From NCBI GenBank assembly GCA_964512645.1, contig CAZEJS010000010.1:1-64000 (forward strand): DNA of 64,000 bases, in the 5' to 3' direction. The notes below the pieces were generated by a model. The model did no database searches and was not told the DNA's origin. It worked only from the letters and a program-made list of their open reading frames with translations. Within the stretch, counting starts at the first letter, position 1. Every line of letters begins with the position of its first letter. The translations under genes and the position numbers were made by a program. This document shows, in pieces, positions 9,041 through 18,142 of this stretch. This DNA is from CAZEJS01 sp964512645. GTDB taxonomy: Bacteria > Actinomycetota > Geothermincolia > Fen-727 > Anoxymicrobiaceae.

Positions 9041-9688
9041 ATGTCCAACCTTGCAAACGTGGTAACGATGCTCAGGGTGCTGGTTACTCCGTTCTTCGTC
9101 GTTTTCATGGTACTTTCGAACGCCCGCCCCGGTTGTCGCTGGGTCGCCCTTGTCCTGTTCCTTTTCGGGGCCTTCACGGATTTCGCCGACGGGCAGATCG
9201 CCAGGAGGACCGGGACCGTGTCCCGGCTGGGCGTAACCCTGGACCCGCTCGCGGACAGGGTGTTCATCGGCGCGACGCTGATAACACTTTACGCCCTGAG
9301 GATTGTCCCGCTTCTCTTCCTCGCGGTTGTGCTGGGTCGCGACGTCCTGATGGCCGCCGGATACCCTTTCATCGGAAAGATAGACCCCTCGAGGGTCGCG
9401 GTGCACTGGTCCGGCAAGGTAGCTACCGCCGTTCTTTTCGTGTCCCTCGCACTGTTGGTGATGTCGACGCCCCTGATGTTCGGGCCGAACTCCTACGGGT
9501 TCGCCGGAAGCCGTCTCGGCTTCTCGGGGTATCCGTTCGCGCACCCGTCCACCATTCAGTTCTGGGGGCTCTGGCTGTTCGCTGTGGGGATGTTCTGGTC
9601 CGTGTACTCCGGAGTCCTGTACGTCAGGAGGGCGCTGGAAGCGGTCAAAGAGGAGGCGGCCGAGTCCGTTGACGGGTCGGCGGCCTGA
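9041..9688 (+). CDS. CDP-alcohol phosphatidyltransferase (PgsA-like)
   Basis: Integral membrane enzyme of 215 residues with the CDP-alcohol phosphotransferase signature D-x2-DG-x2-AR-x8-G-x3-D-x3-D (DFADGQIARR then LGVTLDPLAD) early in the chain and about six hydrophobic segments. The family joins CDP-diacylglycerol to an alcohol headgroup; bacterial relatives of this size are mostly phosphatidylglycerophosphate synthases, but a phosphatidylinositol-type substrate cannot be excluded. The ATG at 9041 follows GGGAGAG; the longer upstream ORF runs through tRNA-Pro and is not coding. The next gene starts 16 bases after the stop. Confidence 0.85.
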   Translation: MSNLANVVTMLRVLVTPFFVVFMVLSNARPGCRWVALVLFLFGAFTDFADGQIARRTGTVSRLGVTLDPLADRVFIGATLITLYALRIVPLLFLAVVLGRDVLMAAGYPFIGKIDPSRVAVHWSGKVATAVLFVSLALLVMSTPLMFGPNSYGFAGSRLGFSGYPFAHPSTIQFWGLWLFAVGMFWSVYSGVLYVRRALEAVKEEAAESVDGSAA

Positions 9689-9704
9689 GCGGGAGAGGGT
9701 GACG

Positions 9705-12230
9705 ATGTCCGGTAACTCGCCCGACGACGTACAGGTCGTTCTCATGGCGGGCGGGCAGGGCACGAGGCTCCGCCCGCTGACGAGCAACCAGCCGAAACCG
9801 ATGATATCCGTCGCCAACAAGCCGCTGATGGAGCATATCATCGAACTCCTCAAGCGCCACGGGCACACCGGAATCGTGGTCACTCTCCAGTTCCTGCCGA
9901 CGCTCATCTCAAACTACTTCGGTGACGGCGAGGCCTTCGGTGTCCAGATGAGTTACGTTACCGAGGAGAGCCCGCTGGGCACAGCCGGAAGCGTCAGGAA
10001 CGCCAGGAGCCTCATCGACCGCACCTTCATCGTCGTCAGCGGGGACGCGCTCACCGACATAGACCTCACTTCGGCACTGGAGTTCCACCGCAAGTCCGGG
10101 GCGATGGTGACGATTGTGCTGAAGAAGGCTCCCAACCCGCTGGAGTTCGGACTTGTCATCACCGACGAGGAGGGGAGGATAGACAGGTTCCTCGAGAAGC
10201 CGGGCTGGGGCGAGGTCTTCTCCGATACAATCAACACCGGTATCTACATAATAGAGCCGGCGGTCCTGAACCTGATTCCCGACGACCGCCCGTTCGATTT
10301 CAGCAAGGACCTCTTCCCCGAGATGCTGGCCAGCGGCTTCCCCCTGTTCGGTTACGTCGCCGATGGTTACTGGACCGACGTCGGCAACCTCGAGCAGTAC
10401 CTGACCGCGCACAGGGACATACTCGACGGCCTGGTGCGGATCGAAGTACCCGGGCACCGGCTGGAAAACAGCATCTGGGTGGGTGACGGCGTGGAGATAG
10501 ACGATTCCGTCGCGCTCTCCGGCCCTCTGCTCATAGGGAACCACGTCAAAATAGAGGCCGGGAGCAAGATAAGAGAGTACTCGGTCCTCGGTAACAACGT
10601 CGTTGTCAAGAGAGACAACTTCCTCCACCGTTCCGTGGTGATGGACAACACATATATCGGCCCCGCATGCCACATACGGGGCAGCGTCATCGGCAGGAAC
10701 TGCGACATCAAGTCGGGTGTGCGCATAGACGAGGGTTCGGTGCTGGGTGACGACTGCCTGGTCGGGGACAACGCCATGATCAACCAGGGGGTGCTCGTAT
10801 TCCCGTTCAAGACCGTCGACTCCGGGGCTACGGTCAACTCCAGCATTATCTGGGAATCCCGGGGAATGCGGTCGCTGTTCGGAAAACGCGGGGTGTCGGG
10901 TCTTATCAACGTTGACATCACCCCGGAGAAGGCTGTGCGGCTGGGCATGGCCTACGGCTCCACGCTCCCGGTCAACGCCCAGGTCGTCACCAGCCGTGAC
11001 GGGACCCGCTCGGCGCGCATCATCAAGAGGGCGTTCATGGCAGGGCTGAACGCGACCGGAGTTCACTGCAGGGACCTCGAGGTCGGGGCCGTGCCGGTGA
11101 ACAGATTCACCGTGGACAGCCATAACGACCAGGGGGGCGTCGATACGCGCACGAGCGAGCGCGACCCCCAGTGGATAGACATCAACTTCTTCGATGAAAG
11201 CGGCGCCGACCTCGACATCAACGCCAGGCGCAACATCGAGCGCGTATACTCGCGCAACGACTTCAGAAGGGCGTTCCTCGACGAACTGGGCGAGATATAT
11301 TACCCGGCCAGGGCGAGGGAAGCGTACGTTCGAGCGGTCGAGGAAAGGGTTGATTGCGCCCGCATACAGGAAAGGGCCTTCAAGGTCGTCTTCGACTACG
11401 CTTACGGGGCGGCGTCTCTCATCATGCCCGGGATCCTCGGCAAGTTCGGATGCGAGGTCATAAGCCTGAACGCCTACACCGACGAAAAGCGGTTGATAAC
11501 CTCGCGACCGGGGAGGGAAGAGGTGTTGAAGAGGCTCGGGGAGGTTGTGGTCTCTTTCAACGCGGACATTGGACTTCTCTTTGATAACGGTGCCGAGAGA
11601 CTGGCGCTGGTCACCGAGAACGGCGAAGTCCTCTCCGGAAGCGATCTGCTGGTGACCATGGTCGGCCTGGTGGCCCGCGTGTCCGGAGGCTCGGGCACGA
11701 TCGCGGTCCCGCTGAACCAGCCGCACATCATAGATGATATCGCCGCGGGTGCCGGGCTGGACGTCGTACGTACACGCCTCGACAGGTCCAGCATCATGGC
11801 GGCCTCACGAGAACCCGGGGTCATTTTTGCGGGAAGCGGCGACGGCGGTTGCATCTTCCCCGAGTTCATGCCCGTGTACGACGCCATGATGGCATTCGCC
11901 AAGCTCAGCGAGATGCTCTCACTTACCGGAGAGACCCTTTCGGGTATGAAGGATGCCCTGCCCTCATATTGCCTGATGCGCCGGGAGGTCCTTACCTCCT
12001 GGGAGAACAAAGGCACGGTTATGCGTCTGCTCCTTGAGAAGCACCAGGGCGCCGGCGTCGATTCCACCGACGGCATCAAGGTCTCCTGGGACGGAGGCGC
12101 GCGCTGGGTGCTGGTCGTCCCCGATCCCGAGGAGCCCGTGCTGCACCTGTACGCCGAGGGGGACGGGGAAACCGACGCCAGGGCCATCCTCGACCGGTAC
12201 GAAGAAGAGATCAAGGCAGAGCCTTCCTGA
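9705..12230 (+). CDS. sugar nucleotidyltransferase fused to degenerate phosphomannomutase domain
   Basis: 841 residues in three parts. Residues 1-235 are a sugar-1-phosphate nucleotidyltransferase with GGQGTRLRPLT at 16-26, the KPM triplet and GDALTD, likely making a GDP- or UDP-sugar. Residues 250-390 form left-handed beta-helix hexapeptide repeats. Residues 400-841 align with phosphomannomutase/phosphoglucomutase, but the phosphoserine loop reads DSHND (471-475) instead of TASHNP, the metal loop FDNGAER (626-632) instead of FDGDADR, and the sugar loop GSGDGG instead of GEESGH. The nucleotidyltransferase should work; the mutase part may be regulatory. GGAGAGGG precedes the ATG at 9705. An intact mutase follows directly. 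Confidence 0.88.
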   Translation: MSGNSPDDVQVVLMAGGQGTRLRPLTSNQPKPMISVANKPLMEHIIELLKRHGHTGIVVTLQFLPTLISNYFGDGEAFGVQMSYVTEESPLGTAGSVRNARSLIDRTFIVVSGDALTDIDLTSALEFHRKSGAMVTIVLKKAPNPLEFGLVITDEEGRIDRFLEKPGWGEVFSDTINTGIYIIEPAVLNLIPDDRPFDFSKDLFPEMLASGFPLFGYVADGYWTDVGNLEQYLTAHRDILDGLVRIEVPGHRLENSIWVGDGVEIDDSVALSGPLLIGNHVKIEAGSKIREYSVLGNNVVVKRDNFLHRSVVMDNTYIGPACHIRGSVIGRNCDIKSGVRIDEGSVLGDDCLVGDNAMINQGVLVFPFKTVDSGATVNSSIIWESRGMRSLFGKRGVSGLINVDITPEKAVRLGMAYGSTLPVNAQVVTSRDGTRSARIIKRAFMAGLNATGVHCRDLEVGAVPVNRFTVDSHNDQGGVDTRTSERDPQWIDINFFDESGADLDINARRNIERVYSRNDFRRAFLDELGEIYYPARAREAYVRAVEERVDCARIQERAFKVVFDYAYGAASLIMPGILGKFGCEVISLNAYTDEKRLITSRPGREEVLKRLGEVVVSFNADIGLLFDNGAERLALVTENGEVLSGSDLLVTMVGLVARVSGGSGTIAVPLNQPHIIDDIAAGAGLDVVRTRLDRSSIMAASREPGVIFAGSGDGGCIFPEFMPVYDAMMAFAKLSEMLSLTGETLSGMKDALPSYCLMRREVLTSWENKGTVMRLLLEKHQGAGVDSTDGIKVSWDGGARWVLVVPDPEEPVLHLYAEGDGETDARAILDRYEEEIKAEPS

Positions 12231-12276
12231 TCCACGGCGGCCCGCCGGACCCCCCTTAGAAAGGCGCCAGCCCGAG

Positions 12277-12285
12277 TGCTATACT
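12277..12285 (+). promoter_or_regulatory. possible extended -10 promoter of the phosphohexomutase gene
   Basis: TGCTATACT, an extended -10 element, lies 38 bases before the start at 12323 in the only spacer of this stretch; no clear -35. Confidence 0.35.
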
Positions 12286-12322
12286 TTTTCAACGGCTTGC
12301 TTTACCCCGAGGAGTGGTTGTG

Positions 12323-13738
12323 GTGAATGAGATTGCTTTTGGCACCGATGGCTGGCGTTCCACGGTCGACACCGATTTCAACGAAGAGAACGTGAGGATC
12401 GTTACTCAGGCCATCTGCAACTACCTCTACGAGAAAGAGCTCGCGCAGAAAGGCTGCGTAGTCGCCTACGATACCAGGACGCACTCCGAGGGGTTCTCCG
12501 AGATCGTCGCCGACGTGCTTGTGCGCAACGGCATCGCGGCCTTGAGGATGGAAACGTTCTGCCCTACGCCGCAGGCGGCTTTCGCCGTCAAGCAAGTGGG
12601 CGCCGCCGGAGCCATAATGCTGACCGCGAGCCACAACCCCCCCGCGTATAACGGCATCAAGTTCATACCGCACTATGCCGGACCCGCAACTCCCGACATC
12701 ACCGACGATATCGAATGGGAGATCGGCACTCTCAGGGAGGAAGGAACGACGGAGCCCCCCGTGGAGCGCACCATCGGCCCCTTGAAGAAACTCGACGTCA
12801 GCAACGAATACATCAAGCACCTGCTTACTCTCGTCGAACGATCCGTCATCGAACGCTCGAAGGTCAAGGTGCTGTTCGACCCGATGTACGGGTCGGGACA
12901 GAACGTGTTCATGCGAGCGCTCGCGCACATGGACACTTTTGTCGTGCCCCTCCACTGCTACCTCGACCCGGATTTCGGAGGCCTGCTTCCGGAGCCGACG
13001 GAGGCCAACCTCGAGGAGTGCAAGAAGGCCGTGCTGGACAACCGCACGGACGTCGGCGTGGCGCTGGACGGCGACGCGGACCGTTTCGGCGTTGTCGATT
13101 CCCGGGGGGAGTACCTCAGCCCCAACAAGGCGCTGACACTCATCCTCTGGTACCTCCTGACTTACAAGCCGACAGGGGGGGCGGTAGCCCGTTCTCTGGC
13201 GACAACACATATGCTCGATACGATAGCCGAGCACAACGGCTGCCGCGTGCTGGAAACCCCCGTGGGGTTCAAGTACATCGGCGAACTGATGCGCGAAAAG
13301 ATGATCATCCTCGGCGCGGAGGAGAGCGGCGGCATGAGCGTGGCGGGACACATACCGGAGAAAGACGGGCTGGTGGCGGGACTGATACTCATCGAGATAG
13401 CGGCGCGTTTCAAGAAGCCCTTCTCCGAACTTCTGGACAACATCTACCGGGAGCTGGGCCCCTGTTACGACGAGCGCATCGATATCGAGATCGGAGAAGG
13501 CAAGAAGATGGAGCTCATGGAGACTCTCCGCGACGGCCCCCCGCGCAGGATCGGGGACGAAGACGTCGTAAAGGTTGACTTGAGGGACGGGGTCAAAGTC
13601 GTTACCGGGGAAGACTCCTGGATACTTGTGCGGGCTTCCGGCACTGAACCCATGGTAAGGGTCTACGTGGAAGCTCGAACGCGCGAGGCTTTCGACAAGG
13701 TCAGGAAAACAGCGCTCAAGCTGGTCAAGGTGAAATGA
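12323..13738 (+). CDS. phosphoglucomutase/phosphomannomutase
   Basis: Interconverts hexose 1- and 6-phosphates. The 471 residues carry every catalytic loop of the family: the phosphoserine loop TASHNPPAYNGIKF, the Mg loop DGDADRFG, the substrate loop GAEESGGMS and the phosphate-binding RASGTEPMVR near the C-terminus. Start at GTG 12323, the last of several in-frame GTGs and the one correctly spaced from GAGGAG (12309-12314). It would supply the sugar phosphate used by the preceding nucleotidyltransferase and complement its decayed mutase domain. Confidence 0.93.
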   Translation: MNEIAFGTDGWRSTVDTDFNEENVRIVTQAICNYLYEKELAQKGCVVAYDTRTHSEGFSEIVADVLVRNGIAALRMETFCPTPQAAFAVKQVGAAGAIMLTASHNPPAYNGIKFIPHYAGPATPDITDDIEWEIGTLREEGTTEPPVERTIGPLKKLDVSNEYIKHLLTLVERSVIERSKVKVLFDPMYGSGQNVFMRALAHMDTFVVPLHCYLDPDFGGLLPEPTEANLEECKKAVLDNRTDVGVALDGDADRFGVVDSRGEYLSPNKALTLILWYLLTYKPTGGAVARSLATTHMLDTIAEHNGCRVLETPVGFKYIGELMREKMIILGAEESGGMSVAGHIPEKDGLVAGLILIEIAARFKKPFSELLDNIYRELGPCYDERIDIEIGEGKKMELMETLRDGPPRRIGDEDVVKVDLRDGVKVVTGEDSWILVRASGTEPMVRVYVEARTREAFDKVRKTALKLVKVK

Positions 13739-13760
13739 CCCGTCACGAGGAGGGTCCCGG

Positions 13761-14603
13761 ATGGGAAGCCTGAAGCTCTGCTGCGTGGCGCCTCACCCCC
13801 CCATACTGGTCCCCGAGGTCGGGGGGCCCGAGGCCGAAAAGGTCAGCGCCACAGCGCGGGCCCTGCACTCCCTGGCCGACGAGATAGAGGCGCTCGATTT
13901 GGACACCGTCGTAATCATGTCCCCCCACAGTCCCGTGTACGCTGAAGCGTTTGCCGTGAAAGGCGTACCGTCGCTCGGCGGTTCACTCCGGCAGTTCGGC
14001 GCGCCGCAGGTTCGCTACGACTCCGAGACGGACCTCGAGTTGGCCGGTTCCCTGGTCGAAGCGGCCGCCTCGATGGACGTCCGCTGCGAGATGGTTGGGA
14101 CGCGCGGATACCGTCATCCGGACGTGTCCGATCTGGACCACGGCGTGCTGGTTCCCATGCATTTCCTGGCCCGAAAGAGGTACCCGCTGGTGTGCATATC
14201 TCTTTCGATGCTGGATTACCGCTCCCACTACAAGCTGGGCGTCGCCCTGCGCCGTGCCGTTGAAGAGAGCGGCCGGAACTGCCTATTCGTGGCTTCCGGC
14301 GACATGTCCCACCGGCTGCTGCCGGGCGCCCCGGCAGGCTACGATCCCCTTGGGGCCGATTTCGACGCCGAGATTGTCGAGATACTGTCGAGCGGAGAAT
14401 TCCGCGGGCTTTTCGAGCTGGACGACAGGCTGGTGGACAGGGCGGGTGAGTGCGGCCTCCGGCCGGTCTTCACTCTCGCCGGCGCCGTTGACGGCTACGC
14501 CAGGTCCAGCGGCGTGCTTTCGTACGAAGGGCCGTTCGGGGTAGGTTATCTTGTTGCCAGGGTCAAGCCGGGGGCGCGGGACGCGTCTCTTTCTATCCTT
14601 TGA
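13761..14603 (+). CDS. LigB-like class III extradiol dioxygenase fold protein (AmmeMemo partner)
   Basis: 280 residues beginning CVAPHPPILVPEVGG and carrying further conserved histidines (SPHSPVY, DLDHGVLVPMHFL, ASGDMSHRL), which match the non-haem-iron LigB fold found as the first half of so-called AmmeMemoRadiSam system protein A. In many clostridia this half is fused to AMMECR1; here AMMECR1 is the next, separate gene. No reaction is known for the pair. The start ATG has GGAGGG 7 bases upstream. No radical-SAM partner of the system lies in this window. Confidence 0.82.
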   Translation: MGSLKLCCVAPHPPILVPEVGGPEAEKVSATARALHSLADEIEALDLDTVVIMSPHSPVYAEAFAVKGVPSLGGSLRQFGAPQVRYDSETDLELAGSLVEAAASMDVRCEMVGTRGYRHPDVSDLDHGVLVPMHFLARKRYPLVCISLSMLDYRSHYKLGVALRRAVEESGRNCLFVASGDMSHRLLPGAPAGYDPLGADFDAEIVEILSSGEFRGLFELDDRLVDRAGECGLRPVFTLAGAVDGYARSSGVLSYEGPFGVGYLVARVKPGARDASLSIL

Positions 14604-14620
14604 TGAAGGTGGCGGAAAAC

Positions 14621-15145
14621 ATGGGCGTGGAAAAGGAACCGGCAAGCCCTCACGCCAGGCTGGCACGGAAAGTCGTCGAGGCCTTCGTCAGAGGGGAGGA
14701 CCCCGCCGGCACGGGCGACCTCCCCGAGGAGCTCCGAGGGCGCGCCGGTGTTTTCGTCTGCCTCAAGTCCGGCGGTGTGCTGCGGGGGTGCATCGGCACG
14801 ATAAGTCCCTGTACGCCTTCGATCGCCGAGGAGATCAGGGCCAACGCGATATCCAGCGCTTCCAGGGATTTCCGGTTCCCCCCCGTAACCGAGAGCGAAC
14901 TCGAGGGCCTTTCCTATTCCGTTGACGTGCTCGGAGAGCCGGAGGACATCCCGGACATCAGCTTCCTCGACCCGTCCCGGTACGGGGTGATCGTGAGATC
15001 GGGTTCGCGCACCGGGCTCCTGCTGCCCGACCTGGAGGGCGTCGACACCCCGGAGGAACAGGTGCGCATCGCTATGCTGAAGGCCGGCATCAGGCATGGA
15101 GAGCCCCTCAGGCTGCAGCGGTTCAAAGTCACCCGCCACGAGTGA
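14621..15145 (+). CDS. AMMECR1 domain protein
   Basis: 174 residues covering one AMMECR1 domain, recognisable by LRGCIGTISP and the following NA-rich helix (IAEEIRANAISSASRDFRFPP shortened here) and by LLLPDLEGVDTPEEQ. The cysteine in RGCIG is the likely active residue of the family; function is unknown. Start ATG 14621 follows AAGGTGG with 7-base spacing; earlier TTG/ATG codons at 14600-14605 overlap the preceding stop but lack a ribosome-binding site. It is clearly coexpressed with the LigB-like gene. Confidence 0.85.
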   Translation: MGVEKEPASPHARLARKVVEAFVRGEDPAGTGDLPEELRGRAGVFVCLKSGGVLRGCIGTISPCTPSIAEEIRANAISSASRDFRFPPVTESELEGLSYSVDVLGEPEDIPDISFLDPSRYGVIVRSGSRTGLLLPDLEGVDTPEEQVRIAMLKAGIRHGEPLRLQRFKVTRHE

Positions 15146-15155
15146 GGGATCCCGC

Positions 15156-16142
15156 TTGCAGAGAAAGAGAGAGACTCCCGTCGAGCCCCTGACCCCCATC
15201 GCCGCGATCGTCGGACCTACGGCCGTGGGAAAGACCGCGGTGGCGGTGGAAGTGTGCCGCGAAATCGGAGGCGATGTCATATCCGCCGACGCCATGCAGG
15301 TGTACAGGGGAATGGACATTGGAACCGCGAAACCGTCGGCCCTGGAGCGCCGGGCGGTTTCCTTTCACCTGATCGACGTGGCCGGTGTCAACGAGGCATT
15401 CTCGGTGGCCCGCTACAAGGAACTCGCCGACCTCGCCGTTTCCGCCGTTGCCGCCCGTGGCCGCCTGCCGGTCCTGAGCGGGGGTTCGGGCCTCTACTAC
15501 CGGGCGGTCGTGGACGACCTCGATTTCGCGAACACCGGCGGGGACGAGCGCCGGCGCGCCGTGGCCGAGGTGGAGTTCGGCGACATGGACGACCTCGAGC
15601 TTCATGCCCTGCTGTCCGACCTCGACCCCGGGTCCGCCGAGGCCATACCCCCGGCAAACCGCAGGCGCGTACTGCGTGCCCTTGAAGTCGCCAGGCGGGG
15701 AGAGAGGCTGATGTCCGAGAGGCAGCGCGCCTGGCGGGAGTTCACGTCTCCGTACAAGCTCGCCGTCGCGGGACTGGAAATGGACCGTCCCGCGCTTTAC
15801 AGGCGAATCGACGAGCGCGTCGACCGGATGATCGAAGCCGGATTGCTGGCGGAGGTGGAGGCCCTGCGCGACAGGGGGTTACGAAGAGGCTCCACCGCCG
15901 GCGAGGCTCTCGCTTACAAACAGCTCCTCGAGCACCTGGACGGGGAAAAATCCCTCGAGGAGGCCGTCGACGAGATCAAGCGGCGCACCCGCAACTACGC
16001 CAAGAGGCAGATGACATGGTTCCGGTCGGACCCCAGGGTGCGCTGGTTCGAGGTCGGAGGAGGCGCAGGGGACTCCGGAGACGCGATCGAAAGAACTGCC
16101 ACGGCCGTACTTGAATATTTCCGGGATTATCTGGAGAATTGA
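15156..16142 (+). CDS. miaA: tRNA dimethylallyltransferase MiaA
   Basis: Transfers dimethylallyl to A37 of tRNAs reading UNN codons, the substrate later methylthiolated by MiaB (encoded at 47 kb). The 328 residues show the P-loop GPTAVGKTA, DAMQVYRGMDIGTAKPS, FHLIDV, GGSGLYYRA and the C-terminal RRTRNYAKRQMTWF. The TTG at 15156 is the likely start: GAGGG is 7 bases upstream, while the upstream extension lies inside the AMMECR1 gene and is not conserved sequence. Confidence 0.95.
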   Translation: MQRKRETPVEPLTPIAAIVGPTAVGKTAVAVEVCREIGGDVISADAMQVYRGMDIGTAKPSALERRAVSFHLIDVAGVNEAFSVARYKELADLAVSAVAARGRLPVLSGGSGLYYRAVVDDLDFANTGGDERRRAVAEVEFGDMDDLELHALLSDLDPGSAEAIPPANRRRVLRALEVARRGERLMSERQRAWREFTSPYKLAVAGLEMDRPALYRRIDERVDRMIEAGLLAEVEALRDRGLRRGSTAGEALAYKQLLEHLDGEKSLEEAVDEIKRRTRNYAKRQMTWFRSDPRVRWFEVGGGAGDSGDAIERTATAVLEYFRDYLEN

Positions 16143-16147
16143 CCCCG

Positions 16148-16975
16148 ATGGAGTTCTCCAAGTACGAAGCAACCGCCAACGACTTCATTATGCTCGACCG
16201 CACCTCGGGGGGGCCCGGAACCGTGCCGGCGCTGGCAATGGCGCTGTGCGACAGGAGAAGGGGCGTTGGAGCGGACGGGGTGATCGAGGTGCTGCCCTCC
16301 GGCCGCTGTGACCTGAGGATGCGCATCCTGAACGCTGACGGCTCGGAAGCCGGCATGTGCGGCAACGGGATAAGGGCGCTGTTCCTGTTCGCGCTGGACA
16401 GAGGGATCGCGACCGGCGACCATATCACCGTCGAAACGCCCGCCGGCGACAGGCTCGTCAGGCGTCACCCGGGACCGGGGGGGGATGATTTCTCCGTGGA
16501 GATGGGAGCTCCCCGCTGGCTGCGCCGAGACGTGCCGATGACCGGGCGGCCGGACGAAGAAGCGATCGGAGTCGAACTTACCGTCGACGGGCGCTCTTTC
16601 GAGGTCACCTGCGTATCGATGGGGAACCCCCATTGCGTGCTGTTCGTCCAGGACCTCCCCTCCTGTGATGTCGGGCGTCTCGGGCCGGCAATTGAGGTTC
16701 ACGAGGCGTTCCCCGAGCGAACAAACGTGGAGTTCGCGCGTGTAGGCCCCGGTGATGAGGTCCACCTCAGGGTGTGGGAGCGCGGGGTAGGTGAGACCAT
16801 GGCGTGCGGGACCGGCGCCTGCGCGTCGGTCGTGGCGGCGTCCCTGGGTGGCCTCACCGGCGGAAACGCCCTGGTCAGGGTTCCCGGGGGAACCCTTGAG
16901 GTGCAATGGGACGACCGGGGCGTGGTCCTCACCGGTGGAGCGCGCCATGTTTTCGACGGAAAGACGGTGGGGTAG
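16148..16975 (+). CDS. dapF: diaminopimelate epimerase
   Basis: Converts LL- to meso-diaminopimelate for peptidoglycan and lysine. The two catalytic cysteines are present in MCGNGIRALF and ACGTGACASV, together with the N-terminal KYEATANDFIM. The ATG at 16148 gives 275 residues, with GGAG 11 bases upstream; a TTG at 16139 is too close to that site. The stop abuts the start of the aminotransferase gene, so the two steps of the DapL pathway are encoded together. Confidence 0.96.
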   Translation: MEFSKYEATANDFIMLDRTSGGPGTVPALAMALCDRRRGVGADGVIEVLPSGRCDLRMRILNADGSEAGMCGNGIRALFLFALDRGIATGDHITVETPAGDRLVRRHPGPGGDDFSVEMGAPRWLRRDVPMTGRPDEEAIGVELTVDGRSFEVTCVSMGNPHCVLFVQDLPSCDVGRLGPAIEVHEAFPERTNVEFARVGPGDEVHLRVWERGVGETMACGTGACASVVAASLGGLTGGNALVRVPGGTLEVQWDDRGVVLTGGARHVFDGKTVG

Positions 16976-18142
16976 ATGGAACTGTCCGAAAGGCTGAAGG
17001 CCATTCCGCCTTACCTGTTCGCTGAGATCGACCGCAGGATCGCGGAGAAAAAGGCGCAGGGCGTCGACGTGATAAGTTTCGGCGTCGGGGATCCGGACGT
17101 GCCTACGCCCGGCACTGTCGTTGACAGGCTGTGCGCGGAGGCCCGGAAACCGGAGAACCACAGGTATCCGGACTACTTCGGCCTCCTTGAGTACCGTGAA
17201 GCCTGCGCCGTATGGCTCCGCCGCAGGTTCGGCGTCGAGATGGACCCGGAAACGGAGATCCTGCCGGTGATGGGCTCCAAGGAGGGTATCGCCCACCTGG
17301 CCCTGGCCGTGCTGGACCCGGGCGCGCTGGCCTTCGTCCCCGAACCGGGTTACCCGGTGTACGAGATGGGCGCTTTGCTGGCCGGCGCCCGGCCGTATTT
17401 TCTTCCGCTCAGCGCCGACATGGGTTTCCTGCCGGACTTCGAGGCGATCCCCGGCGAGGCGCTTTCCCGCGGGCGCCTGCTCTGGCTCAACTACCCCAAC
17501 AACCCCACGGGCGCGGTGGCGGACCGGGAGTTTTTCGAGGGCGCGGTCGAGTTCTGCAGGCGACACGACCTCTTGCTCGCGCACGACAACGCTTACTCGG
17601 AGATAACCTACGACGGTTACGTGGCCCCGAGCGCCCTCGAAGCGAACGGGGCCGCCGATGTCTGCATAGAGTTCCATTCCCTGTCGAAGACGTTCAACAT
17701 GAGCGGCTGGCGCATCGGGTTTGTGTGCGGGAACGCCGCGGCCATAAAGGCTCTGGGCACGGTAAAGACAAACATCGACTCCGGCGTGTTCAATCCTGTG
17801 CAGCTCGCGGCGGTCGAAGCGCTCGAGCGGTGCGCGGAAGATGTCGCGGTGATGGTCGAGACGTACGCAAGGCGGCGCGACCTGCTCATCGGGGGCCTGG
17901 GGCGCCTTGGATGGGACGCAACGCCCCCCAGGGGCGCCATATACATCTGGCTGCCGGTACCGGAAGGTTATGACTCCGTATCGTTCTCGACACACGTACT
18001 GGACCGCGCCGGGGTCTTTTTCACTCCGGGCAACGCCTACGGGCCGTCCGGTGAAGGATACGTCAGGCTGTCTCTCACCGTGCCCGACGAGCGCATAGCC
18101 AGCGCCGTTGAGCGCCTCGAGGGAGTCTTCCGGGTTGCTTGA
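16976..18142 (+). CDS. dapL: LL-diaminopimelate aminotransferase
   Basis: PLP enzyme of fold type I, 388 residues, converting tetrahydrodipicolinate directly to LL-diaminopimelate. Visible landmarks are FGVGDPDVPTP, YPDYFG, NYPNNPTGAVA, DNAYSEITYDG, the PLP lysine in SLSKTFNMSGWRIGF and the final RLSLT arginine. Adjacency to dapF supports the DapL assignment over a general aromatic/aspartate aminotransferase. The ATG directly follows the dapF stop with GGTGGGG as ribosome-binding site. Presence of DapL fits an anaerobic lineage using the short lysine pathway. Confidence 0.92.
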   Translation: MELSERLKAIPPYLFAEIDRRIAEKKAQGVDVISFGVGDPDVPTPGTVVDRLCAEARKPENHRYPDYFGLLEYREACAVWLRRRFGVEMDPETEILPVMGSKEGIAHLALAVLDPGALAFVPEPGYPVYEMGALLAGARPYFLPLSADMGFLPDFEAIPGEALSRGRLLWLNYPNNPTGAVADREFFEGAVEFCRRHDLLLAHDNAYSEITYDGYVAPSALEANGAADVCIEFHSLSKTFNMSGWRIGFVCGNAAAIKALGTVKTNIDSGVFNPVQLAAVEALERCAEDVAVMVETYARRRDLLIGGLGRLGWDATPPRGAIYIWLPVPEGYDSVSFSTHVLDRAGVFFTPGNAYGPSGEGYVRLSLTVPDERIASAVERLEGVFRVA

